Assembly (NCBI GenBank): GCA_017311185.1
Contig: JAESUZ010000990.1
Location: 124,001 to 188,000, forward strand
Origin: Proteles cristata cristata
Taxonomy: Eukaryota; Chordata; Mammalia; Carnivora; Hyaenidae
Reading direction: 5' to 3'
DNA: 64,000 nt
Numbering within the stretch: position 1 is the first letter of the stretch; each line of letters starts with the position of its first letter. Of the stretch, positions 11,916-22,400 are shown in pieces. Under the pieces are notes generated by a model. That model searched no databases. It was given only the letters and a program-made list of their open reading frames with translations, and had not been told where the DNA came from. The position numbers were made by a program, and so were the translations under genes.

Positions 11916-12388
11916 AAAAAAATAACTTTCATTCTTTTTGATCACTAGTAATAGTCCATTGTGTATCTATATACCGCACCTTCTTTATAAGCTTTCCATT
12001 TGCAACATCATGGATGAAACTAGAGTGTATTATGTTAAGTGAAATAAGTCAGTCAAAGAAAGAAGAATATATGACTTCACTCATATGTGGAATTTAAAAA
12101 AACATAACAGATGAACACAAGGGGAGGAGAGGAAAATAATATAAAAACAGAGGAAGACAGACCATAATAGACTCTAAAATACAGAGAACAAGTTTAGGGT
12201 TGCTGGAAAGGTGTTGGGTGGGGGAGAGCACTAAACAGGTGATGGACATGAAGGAGGTCAGTTGGTATGAGCACTGGGTATTATATGGAAGTGATGAATC
12301 ACGTTCTACTCCTAAAACCAATATGACACTGTATGTTAACTAACTTGAATTTAAATTAAAAAAAAAGAAAAGGAAAAAAATTACTTTC
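11916..12388 (+). mobile_element. 5'-inverted carnivore L1 (twin-priming product)
   Basis: The plus-strand part (about 11991-12373) runs from the ORF2 end (CATTTGCAACATCATGGATG) through the 3' UTR to an A-rich tail. The part before it (11931-11989) is the adjoining upstream ORF2 segment in reverse orientation. The pair is bounded by direct repeats AAAAAAATAACTTTC (11916-11930) and AAAAAAATTACTTTC (12374-12388). Confidence 0.88.
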
Positions 12389-12479
12389 TATGTTGAAAGG
12401 CAAAGAGCATCCAATAATTCTTTACTCTTTTCATTGTTTAGCAATCTGTTTCATAAGATCACTAAATATATTTGCTAAC

Positions 12480-12723
12480 ATATTGGCTTTTCTTTTTTCT
12501 TTTTTTTTATGTTTAATTAATTATTTTGAAAGTGTGAGAGAGACAACAGGGGGGAGGCAGAGAGAAAGGGAGGGAGAGAAAATCCCAAGCAAGCTCCGCA
12601 TTGTCAGCATGGAGCCCAACACTGACCTCAAACTCATGAACCATGAGATCATGACCTGAGCTGAAATCAAGAGTTGGACGCTTAATCAACTGAGCCACCC
12701 CAGCACCCCAATATCGACTTTTC
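12480..12723 (-). mobile_element. CAN SINE, older A type, with target duplications
   Basis: Body 12493-12710. Flanks ATATTGGCTTTTC (12480-12492) and ATATCGACTTTTC (12711-12723) differ at two bases. The head has the older TGAAATCAAGAGTTGGACG variant. Confidence 0.93.
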
Positions 12724-14044
12724 CTGACCAGAGATGGATAGTTATATTTTTACTTAATTCTTTACAGTCACTCTGAGCATGTTTTTAGTTTTCAGTGTAA
12801 ATACAAATAATTCTAAATTTATAACAAAAATGGAATAATAAATCTTTACCGAGCTTGTTTCATCTAAGCACAGATATCAGAGATGCATCATGAAGTCTTA
12901 TAATTCTAAAGAAAATATGCTTTAAAATAGAAATTTTATATTAAAATACTGAAAACTACTTCATACATCAATATGATTTTCTAAAATATATGGGAATATT
13001 TAAGCAGAAGTATATTTTTATCACATGTAGTGCCATTTGGACATCTGAATGTCCCAAGCTGTAGAGTCATATTTAGCTTATTTTTGTTTACTATTTCTGT
13101 AATACGATCACTGCTTCTCTTATTTTCTTAAATGTAGTAGCATCACGGTCATAAAATCACAAAAAGTTGCAAAATTTTAGAAAATGAGGAAATAATGTAA
13201 AATTGCCAAAACTATTTAGAAAATAAGACAATAGTTTGTTTCCCCAGAAGACCCTAATACATACATTTCAACTATTGAATATATAGGTTTGTGTACATAC
13301 AAATAGGAAATTCTATGTGCATATGCATATACATATTGCTCATGTGTAAATATACACATATATCATACCACACATGTCTATATTTGCATTTAATATGTAT
13401 GTGCAAGTATATGTGGCTTACCCACATGAGTATATATTGCTTCTAGATACCAGATATGGAAAGACAGTCTGACATTGTACTGCTATTTATTATTCCCAGA
13501 GAAAGAAGCACCAAATCTCCTTGGGGCAAATTTTCTTTCTTTTTGACAGAAATCAGCTGAGTGACAGTTCCTAGTTATGGAACTATAAGTCTCCTAAGCA
13601 CCTGTTTTCCAGCATCACCTTTTGTGTTTGGAGAAAGGCTGATCTCCTGAAGAAACCTGTAATTGGAGAAGACAGAGCAGGAGATTTGTAAGACCAGCAT
13701 TCAGCAGGGATGCTGTAGCAATGATGAACATGATAGCACTCATAGAAAGCTCCAAACTTCTTCTCTATCTTTTGGTAGGGAGCTGCAATGCCTTCTGATG
13801 AACTCTGGCCCAGGCCTTCTCCTGGACTCTCAATCCATAGATCAAATCATCTCAAGAATGTCTAATAAATATCTTACTCAAAATATCCTAAATGGAATTC
13901 TTGACCTTCCCTCTGCACATACTTAACTTGCTGCTTTCCTTATTTCACGTGGTGCCAATCTTAGCTCTCCAGTTGCTTAGATTTTACTTATGTTAAATTT
14001 CCAGGAGTCAGTTTTGAATCTTTTTTTTTTTCAGGTTCAGTATA
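12724..14044. other. Unassigned sequence
   Basis: No gene recognised. The 87-codon frame at 13663-13926 has no family resemblance. An alternating TA/CA patch lies at about 13290-13430. Confidence 0.45.
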
Positions 14045-14690
14045 TAATCTATCAGGAAATCCCATTGTCCATCCTCAGAGTATATCTAGTATCAGGCCAC
14101 TCGTACCACTTTCACTGTTCCAACTCTGGTCCAAGGCATAGACATCTCTTGTCTGAATTTATCTCAGAATAGAAGTACAGTCTAACCTCAAAGAACAGTC
14201 AGTGATCCTTCAAAAGTTAATGTAGATTAAATAACGTATCTGTTCCAAATCTTTCTGTGGTTCTCTTTTTAACTTGGAGCAATAGCCAATCTCCATATAA
14301 AGGCATATGCATCTTTACCAGACGTGACCTGGCTAACTTTACCGACTTCAATGATCAACTCTTTCTCTTGCTCATTATGCCCAGAGATGCTGATGCCAAA
14401 AGTCAGGTACATTCCTATCTTAAGCCATTTGTTCAGACTCTTTCTGATCTTTGGACTACTCTACACCAGATAACTTCCTGCTAAGTGTGTCATCTTCCTC
14501 CAGTTTGGGAGGAGATATCGTCTTCTCTTTAACTTCCACTCTGACCACCTTATTTAATCCTGCAGTGTGCTGCTTTCTGCAGCACCTTCTTACACGCACA
14601 CATTTCCAACCCCCTTTCCCCTGTTGTACTTTTTTTTTTCATGTACCACTTAATACGTTCTAACATACTATGTTTAATTTACTCCTTCAT
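14045..14690 (+). mobile_element. L2 LINE, left part (interrupted)
   Basis: Follows the L2 3' region on the plus strand: CAGTGATCCTTCAAAAGTTA, CTCTTGCTCATTATGCCCAG, CTGACCACCTTATTTAATCC, then CTAACATACTATGTTTAATT. It breaks at about 14690, where L1M sequence begins, and resumes at 16439. Confidence 0.65.
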
Positions 14691-15337
14691 TATGCCAGCT
14701 CTGTTAAATAAATCTGGTTAAATAAATTTGACATATAACATTGTATAAATTTAACTTGTATGTGTTACTTTGATACATTTGTATATTGTAATATGGTTGC
14801 CATTGTAGTAACATTTATCAGGTTACATAATTATAATACAATATTGTCTATATTCATTATATTGTGTATTAAATCTCCATGGTTTATTTACTACTCATTG
14901 CAAGTTTGCACCATTAAACATAAGTCTTCTCCTTCTCACTCCATCCCCTGACACAATCTGGTTTTGCAACTTGAATTTTTTAGATTGCACACATAAGTGA
15001 TATATAGTATTTGTCTTTGTCTGCCTGACATATCTCACTTAGCATAATGTGCTCAAGGTCCATCCATATTGTTACAAAAAAGTAGGATATCATCCTTTCT
15101 CGTGGTTGAATAATATTCCATTTATCTGCTAATAGGCATTAAGTTTGTTTCTTTATCTAGACTATTGTGAGTAATGAAAAAACACCATGGAATGTCCATA
15201 TCTTTTCAAAATCCTGTTTTTATTTCCTTTGTGTACTAACCCAGAACTGGAATAATTGGATCATATGGTAGCTCTATTTTTTTTAATTTTACAAAACTGC
15301 ATAGTGGTTGAACCAATTCATATTTTCACCAAGAATA

Positions 15338-16291
15338 TATAAGGGTTTCCTTTCCTTTCCTTTTCTTTTTTTTCTTTTTTTTTTTACAAATAGTTTATTG
15401 TCAAATTAGTTTCCACATAACACTCAGTGCTCATCCCCATAAGTGTCCTCCTCTATGCCCATCCCCCTCCCCCCCACATCCATCAGTCCTCAGTTTTTGT
15501 CAGCATTCAAGAGTCTCTCATGGTTTGCCTCTCTCCCTTTCCCCCACCATTTCCGCCCTTCTTCTCCCCCTTGTTCCTCCGTCAAGTTCCTCCTAATCCT
15601 CCTATACTTGCACACATATGATATTTGTCCTTCTCTGCCTGACTTATTTCGCTCAGCATAACACCCTCAAGGTCCATCCATGTTGCTACACATGGCCAGA
15701 TTTCACTGTTTCTCATTGCCATGTAGTATTCCTTGGTATAGATAAACCACATCTTCTTGATCCATTCGTTCGTGGATGGACACTTAGGCTCTTTCCATGT
15801 TTTAGCTATTGTGGAGAGTGCTGCTATGAACATTGGGGTCCATGTGCTCCTATGCGTCAGCATTTCTGTATCCCTTGGGTAAATTCCTAGCAGTGCTATT
15901 GCTGGGTCATAGGGGAGTTCTATTGTTACTTTCCTTAGGAACCTCCACACTGTTTTCCAGAGGGGCTGCACCAGTTTACATTCCCAACAAAAGTGTAGGA
16001 GGGTGCCTGTTTCTCCACATCCTCGCCAGCATCTAGAGTTCTCTGATTGGCTCATTTTAGCCACTCTGACTGGCGTGAGGTGGTGTCTCAGTGTGGTTTT
16101 GATTTGTGTTTCCCTGATGAGGAGGGATGCTGAGCATCGTTTCATGTGTCTGTTGGCCATCTGGATGTCCTCTCTGGAGAAGTGTCTGTTCATATCTTCT
16201 GCCCATTTCTTCACTGGGTTGTTTGTGTTTCGGGCGTGTAGTTTGGTGAGTTCCTTATATATTCTGGATATTAACTATAAGGGTTTCCTTT
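15338..16291 (-). mobile_element. 5'-truncated carnivore L1 with target duplications
   Basis: The insert (15354-16275) lies between direct repeats TATAAGGGTTTCCTTT at 15338-15353 and 16276-16291. On the minus strand it holds the last 231 codons of ORF2, a C/T-rich (polypurine on its own strand) 3' UTR and a terminal A-tract (T-run 15361-15384). It sits in the same orientation as the older L1 that hosts it. Confidence 0.95.
15582..16274 (-). pseudogene. L1 ORF2 C-terminal fragment, open
   Basis: This is the last part of the L1 ORF2 protein, the endonuclease/reverse transcriptase that copies L1 RNA into the genome. Only the C-terminal segment survives. It includes the cysteine-containing stretch [20 protein letters not shown], where spaced C and H residues match the family's CCHC-like motif, then [24 protein letters not shown] and [13 protein letters not shown] near the stop. 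The frame is open for 231 codons from the truncation point at 16274. The first in-frame start-like codon, GTG at 16212-16214, is internal to the protein and not a real start. Endonuclease and RT domains are absent because of 5' truncation, so it cannot mobilise itself. The open frame and exact target duplications suggest a fairly recent insertion. Confidence 0.93.
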
Positions 16292-16438
16292 TCACCACAT
16301 CCTCACCAAGAGCTATTGTCTCTTATTTTCTTGATGATAGTCATTCTAACAGATGTAAAGGGATACCTCATTGTGGTTTGGATTTGTATTTCCCTGACGA
16401 TGAGTGATGTTGAACATCTTTTCATGTGCCTGTTGTGC

Positions 16439-16556
16439 TAAATGTCAGTTGGGCAGGGAGTTTGTGTTACTCACTAATGCATCCCCAATACCCTGCACAT
16501 ACCTAACAGAATAGGCACTAAACAAATATTTGATGAATACATGAAAGAATTGGAAA
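16439..16556 (+). mobile_element. L2 LINE, right part (3' terminus)
   Basis: GGGCAGGGAGTTTGTGTTAC, ATCCCCAATACCCTGCACAT and ACAAATATTTGATGAATACA form the terminal L2 segment. It continues the L2 that broke off at 14690. Confidence 0.68.
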
Positions 16557-17074
16557 GATGCTGAAATTATTTGGCAATTGAAAGAAAATACTGAGAAGTA
16601 TACCAGAATTCCTGACAATAAAGCTATGAAAATATCACATATAAAAATGATTTAAAATGAAATGACTAAGACAGTATCTCAAGCTAGCAAAGAGAGCCAT
16701 TTAATTCACCTATACTCAAACCATAATAATTATGCTGCATGTGAATATTTGGCACTGTTTGAACATGTAGCTCAATGTATGGCTTTCCTGTAACTTACCC
16801 TTTACTCCAATTCTAAATCTTGTATTAGGTTGACAGAATCCAAGCAACTAAAATGCACCTTAAAAGAATAGTTAATGCATCAATAGCTTGAAGATAGACA
16901 AATAGCAGGGCTTCTAAACAAGTCATAAAGCATACTACAAATTTTACAAACCAGTGGGTTTTTTATTTTTCTTTGAAAAATTTCCATGGCATTTCTTGGG
17001 ACTATAAAGAGAAAATATATAAACATTTCAATTTAAGGCTGTAACATATGCCATTTGTAAGTGTGATGGATGTT
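16557..17074. other. Unassigned AT-rich sequence
   Basis: Nothing recognised. Confidence 0.5.
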
Positions 17075-18430
17075 AATTAATTCTTCAAATAATTTTTGAG
17101 CATTGACTACTTAGAAAACTTTGTGATACCTGTTGCCTCTAAAATGGAAAAGATAAATGCTGTCCTCAAGGTGTCATCTAATGTAGAAGGATATGCATAA
17201 GTGTAATTGTATTAGACTCTTATAAGCTATTATAGCAATATACATAGTTTATTGTATGCATGGGGGAGTGCTATATAAGCATGGAGGAAAATACCTTTGT
17301 TAAAAAAGACTTCTTCCTAATAAAAATATCATCATGGAGTTCTTTATCATGAGCACACATTAGATGACAGTATGGGATAGGTCCAGGTTGAAATGATGGT
17401 GGGAATTAGGATTATTACACAGAGAAAGAACAATCTATCAAAAACATCATGGCAAGAAAAAAAATCACAGCATAAAAACATTAAGCAACATGGAAATGAG
17501 GATAGAAAATATTTAAGTCAGAGAAAGACGAGAAGCATCTAGTTGCAATTTGAGGATCAATGAATCAATCATGATCTTTGGATAGGTTAAGTAGCGAATA
17601 ATTTATGATGTACTTCAATATGTACATAAAATGTTTAAAAGATATTAACAGTTAAGTAAATTTCAAAAGTCCAGTAAAGAGTAGATTATTCTCATGATAA
17701 CACATTTGGAGGTATTTTTGAAGTATAAAACTTCATGTTCTTGAAGAGAATATTTTCTTTTGAAATTCTTATATTCTGGTATTTTTAACATATGAGCAGC
17801 CGTGTGTAAGTCAAAACTGAGACTAGAGTATCAAGGAAACTATATGCCATGTTGACAGTTTGACATAGCCCTCTGGTTGATGGGAAGCCATTGGCAGATT
17901 TTAAAATACTGTAGAGCATAATCACACTTATATTTCAGAAGGATGGCTCTGAAGAAGTCTGTGAAGAAGACTGAAATAGTACCTGGAGACAGACAGGCTG
18001 GTTATATTTCTGTTGTGGTTGCCAAAATAGATATGATAAAGACCTGAAAAAAAGGGGGAGTCATCGGAAAGAACATTTTAAGAATCAATATATTTAGGGC
18101 AGAGTGATTAAATTAGATTTTTGGGTGAAGAAGGAGAGGAGTCTATTAAGAATCTCAGTTTTCGATCACTTCTAGGCCTTTTGGGTAAGATCAAGTGAAG
18201 AATCTCAGTTTTCGAGCTTGAATAATTGAATGATTAGTGGAGTCACTGACTTTATTTTGGCATGGGAGCAGTGAAGAGGAAAAATTCTATATTACAAATG
18301 TATTTGAAATGCTTACATGTGCCTGCTGTTGCTATTGATTTGGGAGTTATAAGCATATAGATTGTTTTTGAAAACTTGGCAATAAATGAAAACACCCATA
18401 GACACTAGAAACACCAAAGAGCTAAAATAA
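17075..18430 (-). mobile_element. L2 LINE fragment hosting a U2 insertion
   Basis: The left end resembles the L2 3' end (TAATTTTTGAGCATTGACTA). Later landmarks in order are GATGGGAAGCCATTGGCAGA (17880s), GGAGACAGACAGGCTGG (17980s), GAAGGAGAGGAGTCTATTAA (18130s) and TTTGGGAGTTATAAGCATAT (18340s). The middle is poorly conserved. A U2 snRNA fragment interrupts it at 18165. Confidence 0.6.
18165..18197 (+). pseudogene. U2 snRNA 5' fragment (retroposed, about 33 nt)
   Basis: U2 snRNA pairs with the intron branch site in the spliceosome. Bases 18165-18197 match the first 33 nt of U2, including CTTCT.GGCCTTTTGG and TAAGATCAAGTG, with three substitutions (U2 positions 4, 10 and 21). Nothing beyond nt 33 is present and there is no A-tail. 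Perfect 18-bp direct repeats AAGAATCTCAGTTTTCGA flank it at 18148-18165 and 18198-18215 (the last repeat base and the first U2 base are shared). It has no promoter or 3' box and is not functional. Confidence 0.9.
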
Positions 18431-18512
18431 AGAGGGAAAATAAAAGGAACCTTTGTAATAACAACTTTGGGTAGATGGATTAAGGACTAAATGTTCATGA
18501 GGCTTGGAGAAG

Positions 18513-18757
18513 TCACTTCTAGGGCCCCCCTGGTAGCTCAGTTAGTTAACTGTTCCCACTCTTGCTTTTGGCTCACTCAGGTCAAGATCTTGAGGTTTCA
18601 TGGTTTCAAGACTCACATTGAACAGCATGGAGCCTGCTTGGGATTCTCTCTCTCCCTCTCTCTCTGTCCCTCCCCTTCTCACTCTATCTCTGTATCTCTC
18701 AAAATAAATAAATAAAATTTTAAAAAATTTAAATTAAAAAAGGAAAGATCACTTCTA
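18513..18757 (+). mobile_element. CAN SINE, older type, with target duplications
   Basis: Body 18522-18748, with GGGCCCCCCTGGTAGCTC head and GGAGCCTGCTTGGGATTC centre (older form). Direct repeats TCACTTCTA at 18513-18521 and 18749-18757. Confidence 0.92.
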
Positions 18758-19045
18758 TTTAATATTCATAATAGGCATGTGAATTATGTAAAATTGTTTT
18801 ATCATCATCATCATCATCACTTAGTAAATGTTAGTCAAGCAACTAGAATTAAATGATGTGACATGACAGATACTTAGGACTTACATTTAGTTAATTTTAA
18901 AATATCTTTGCTTACAGCCTCCTTAAAATTCTTAAAAAATACAGTCCAGTAGTCTTTCTTTTATAATCCTTACCAACTTGTTTTTTATTTAGTGTTATAA
19001 TGGTACATTATATGAGTATTATGTACATAAAATTTTGTTTTTAAT

Positions 19046-19302
19046 AAGATATTTGGATGGGGCGCTTGGGTGGCTTAGTCCGCTAAGCGTCCAACTTTCG
19101 CTTAGGTCATGATCTCGAAGTTCGTGGATTCGAGCCCCGCGTGGGCTCTGTGCTGACTGCCGGCTCGGAGCCTGGAGCCTGTTTCAGAGTCTGTCACTCC
19201 TTCTCTCTCTGACTCTCTCCTGCTCTCTCTCTCTCTCTCTCCCCCACCTAGAAATAAATAAAACATTAAAAAAAAATTAAAAAAAAAAAAAAGATATTTG
19301 GA
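19046..19302 (+). mobile_element. Feline CAN SINE, subfamily B, with perfect target duplications
   Basis: Body about 19058-19290. Repeats AAGATATTTGGA at 19046-19057 and 19291-19302 are identical. It shares CTGTCACTCCTTCTCTCTC and CCCCGCGTGGGCTC with the copy at 58716, marking a common sub-lineage. Confidence 0.96.
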
Positions 19303-19662
19303 GACTATATTAAGTTCCTCTAAGGAGCCAGATAAACATGGTATCAATAATATACAGTGAGAAAAATTCACAAGTACATGAGCATGCAACCAAAAGCGTC
19401 CATTCAACTATAAAGACATGGCCCTGATCTCAACTAGTTCTTATGTCTGTAAAACTTTTCAATTAAAACAAAGCACTAAAATGCAGCACACAAAGTTGAA
19501 AGTAATTTGAATTGGAGAATCAAGATTTTTATAAACATATTTACATTTGAAATTACAGGCCAAGTTGATGAGAAAAAGAATAGAAACTTCTGAAGTCATA
19601 TAAAGGAAATCATTTTTGAAATGAGGGATAGACAAGTTATGGATTAAAAATAAATGTGTTCA
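19303..19662. other. Unassigned sequence
   Basis: Nothing recognised between the two SINEs. Confidence 0.5.
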
Positions 19663-19890
19663 GGGGAGCCTGGGGAGCTAAGTTGGTTTAAGTGTCAGAC
19701 TTTGGCTCAGGTTATGCTCTCGCAGTTCGTGAGTTCAATCCCTGTGTCGGACTCTGTGCTGACTGCTCAGAGCCTGGAGCCTGCTTCAGATACTGCATCT
19801 CCTCTCTCTGTCCCTCCCTTCTTGTACTTGTCTTTCTCTGTCTCTCAAAAATAAACATTAAAAATAATTTAAAAATTAAAAAAAGAAAAA
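19663..19890 (+). mobile_element. CAN SINE, A type
   Basis: Head GGGGAGCCTGGGGAGCTAAG, diverged B box, CT region and AAAAATAAACATTAAAAATA tail. Flanking repeat not clear (TGTGTT only). Confidence 0.9.
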
Positions 19891-20248
19891 CAGTTGTGTT
19901 TATAAGACCAAATGGTTTCAAAGCATGCCTGCAGTCAGGTTGTGTTCATAAGAAAATAGTTTACAGGACAAAGAGAATTAGAGAGCATCCACTTTGATCC
20001 ACAAGTTTGTACTGACTGATGATCTAACAATGTTTAGAAACCCACATGATATACCTGTTAAGACTGAACTTACAATCAGTCAGATAGACATAGTTTGGGT
20101 TTTGGCACCACATTTTTTTTTTTTTTGCTATTTGACAGTTTCTTATCATTTTTGTATCTAAGTTTCTTCATAAGAAAATTTCTTTAAAAAAGAAGACAAC
20201 TCTTTCTTTTCATGAAATGAAAGGAAAATGAAAAGAAATAGCGTGATG
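19891..20248. other. Unassigned sequence
   Basis: Nothing recognised; leads into the left arm of the inverted duplication. Confidence 0.45.
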
Positions 20249-20731
20249 ACATAGTGCACTTCACAACTAAAAACATTTATTTACCTTTTTCCATGCAAAG
20301 ATTTATGTTTATACACAGTGTTCCATTTTAACATGTGTGCTAAACATATTTTTGGTCCAAAGGAAGCTCACAAGAATGATGATGAATCAGAAAATTACAT
20401 GATAATAGATTACTTTTATATGACAAATATACAGTAGAGCATATTTAGATGAGAATTGAGTAGCTCTTTTTAAATACCTGAAGAGTCTCCGTGTGAGAAA
20501 TATGTACCACTATTCTGGGTAGCTCCTGAGAAGACACTAGAACCACAAAATTTCAGGGAGGGTCAAAGGGTTTCAACTATAAAAAAAATATATACACACA
20601 TATAACAATCAAATCTGTTCAAAAGTATAGTGAAATATCAAAAGTGATAGTGAAGTTTGTGCTCAGAGGATTTAAGAACATAGCTCAAATTATAAAACAT
20701 CAACAGGCTCAAAAATTGCTACAGACTGTTG

Positions 20732-20732
20732 C

Positions 20733-20758
<26 letters not shown>
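20732..20758. repeat. (TA)n microsatellite
   Basis: About 13 uninterrupted TA units. Confidence 0.95.
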
Positions 20759-20764
<6 letters not shown>

Positions 20765-20794
20765 GTTTATTTATGTTTTATATAAACATATATG

Positions 20795-20838
20795 CATAAA
20801 TATTATGTATATATAAACATATATACATAATATTTATG
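20795..20838. repeat. Perfect AT-rich hairpin, 20-bp arms
   Basis: CATAAATATTATGTATATAT (20795-20814) is exactly complementary to 20819-20838 across a 4-base loop. It lies just inside the right arm of the larger inverted duplication. Confidence 0.95.
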
Positions 20839-21700
20839 TTTATATATATAAACATAAATCTTTGCATTGCAAAAGGTAAATAAATGTTTTAGTTGTGAAG
20901 TGCACTATGTTAGGTATAACATAGGTATATATATGTTAGGTATAAAGCACTAAGTTTTCACTCAGGAATATTTGGAAAATATACCAAAGTATAAAAGAAA
21001 ATAACTACTTTTAGCATTTTGATATGAACTCTTCCAGATGCATGACTGGGTTCTCACAAAGTATCCAAAAACAAAAGATGGTCTGAATGAACTAAAATAC
21101 CAAAAGCTGCTTATTGAGATAAATTATAAAGAAAATAAAAAGACAAATGACAAATGAAAATAAGATTTTTGAAACATAACTGTAAAAGGAATCAAGTTCA
21201 AGAATATTTTTACTCAACAGGAAAAATAGAAGAATCAAGTATAAAAATAGGCAAAAAGAAAAAAAAAAACATGTGTAGGTCATTTAAAGAAATAGAAACA
21301 AAATGTCTCTACAAAAAATAAAAACAAACTATTTTGTTAATATCATGGAAAAGCAAATTCACACCAAAGTATGATACAATTTGATATTCACTACTAGATA
21401 GGCAGAAATTATCAAATTTGACAATACCAAATTTTAGCAAGGATGTGGATTAACAGAGACTTGTATACACTCTTCTGAGATGAGAAATTGCAAAAAAATC
21501 ACTATGGGAAAGAATATAGCTTTATCTTTTAAATATGCGTAACTAAAATTTGGGAATTTCATTTCTAAGCAGATGCATATGTGCCAAAAATCATGCTAAA
21601 ATATTCATAGTAAGAATCGTTTGAAATTAGCTAATTAGAAATAACAAAAGTATCTATAGACAGGAGAGTCGATAACTAAATATGGCTCTCCTCGTGTACT

Positions 21701-21870
21701 GCAGGAATTGGCAAACTGGACCATGAGCCAAAGCTGGCAAGTTTCCTATTTTAGGAAATAATGTCTTATTGAAACACAGCCCCATGTACTGGCTGTGTAT
21801 TGTGTCCACTGCGTTTTGTGTCTGACAGCAGAGCTGGATAGTTGTGAGAGAGACCATATGCTGTCTCAAC
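21701..21870 (+). mobile_element. hAT-type (Charlie-like) non-autonomous DNA transposon remnant
   Basis: GCAGGAATTGGCAAACTGG, CTTATTGAAACACAGCCCCA, ATTGTGTCCACTGCGTTTTG and GAGAGACCATATG fall in the order of a common mammalian hAT element that begins CAGGGGTTGGCAAACT. The L1 host resumes after it. Exact family not assigned. Confidence 0.7.
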
Positions 21871-21982
21871 CCAAACGTATTCATCATCTATTTAGAGAAA
21901 AACCTTGCTAATCCCATTCCTAATGGAATATTACACAGAAGTGAAAATAAAAGAACCATGAAAGAGCATAAATGAATCTCAG

Positions 21983-22230
21983 AAAATGATACTCTATTTA
22001 AAAAAAATAACGTTAATTTATTTTTGAGAGACAGAGAGAGATAGAGCATTTGTGGGAGAGGAGCAGAGAGAGAGGGAGACACAGAATCTGAAGGAGGCTC
22101 CAGGCTCTGACCTGTCAGCCCAGAGACCTACGCGGGCTCAAACTCACATACCGTGAGATCATGACCTGAGCCCTAACTCAGAAGCTTTACCAACTGAGCT
22201 ACCTGGGCGCCCCAAAATGATACTACATTT
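21983..22230 (-). mobile_element. CAN SINE, A type, with target duplications
   Basis: Body about 22000-22213. Flanks AAAATGATACTCTATTT (21983-21999) and AAAATGATACTACATTT (22214-22230) differ at two bases. Confidence 0.95.
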
Positions 22231-22400
22231 TAATAAAGTTCTAATTTATTGTGTAGCAATATATTTTAGGAGTATATGTGTGTATTACATATTTATTATA
22301 AAATGCAGAACTATGCACTTTCACTATTGAATAAGAATTCTGTTAATAAGTTACCTGTATTACAGTGAAAGGCAGCTAGCAGGTTAGAGAATCTTCAATA

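Larger units (their letters stand above)
14690..16438 (-). mobile_element. Old L1 (L1MA-like) inserted in L2, itself interrupted
   Basis: On the minus strand it carries an L1M 3' UTR (TTTGACATATAACATTGTAT at the left edge) and ORF2 C-terminal sequence up to about 15353, then more ORF2 from 16292 to 16438 (ACCACATCCTCACCAAGAGC and on). A younger L1 occupies 15354-16275. Frames are broken. Confidence 0.72.
20249..20910. repeat. Inverted duplication (63-bp arms, about 535-bp spacer)
   Basis: The left arm at 20249-20312 and the reverse complement of 20848-20910 share ACATAGTGCACTTCACAACT, ACATTTATTTACCTTTT and ATGCAAAGATTTATGTTTAT, with about three differences in 63 bp. The spacer holds unassigned sequence, a (TA)n tract (20732-20758) and a perfect hairpin (20795-20838). 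The arms do not match any repeat family I know. Confidence 0.92.
21090..22400 (+). mobile_element. Old L1 ORF2 C-terminal region, interrupted
   Basis: AAATTTTAGCAAGGATGTGG (21430s), TTGGGAATTTCATTTCTAAG (21550s) and TAATGGAATATTACACAGAA (21920s) appear in ORF2 order. A hAT-like element (about 21701-21870) and a SINE (22000-22213) interrupt it. Frames are broken; ends are vague. Confidence 0.6.

Noticed and set aside
13663..13926. 87-codon frame in relatively complex sequence
   Set aside because: No domain, no splice signal pair, and it sits between repeats with no supporting gene structure.
15618..16407. Plus-strand open frames (15618-15890, 15833-16036, 16003-16407)
   Set aside because: They are antisense readings of the L1 ORF2 sequence, which is coding on the minus strand.
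19102..19407. 101-codon minus-strand frame
   Set aside because: Most of it is the antisense of a SINE body; similar frames arise in most other SINE copies here.
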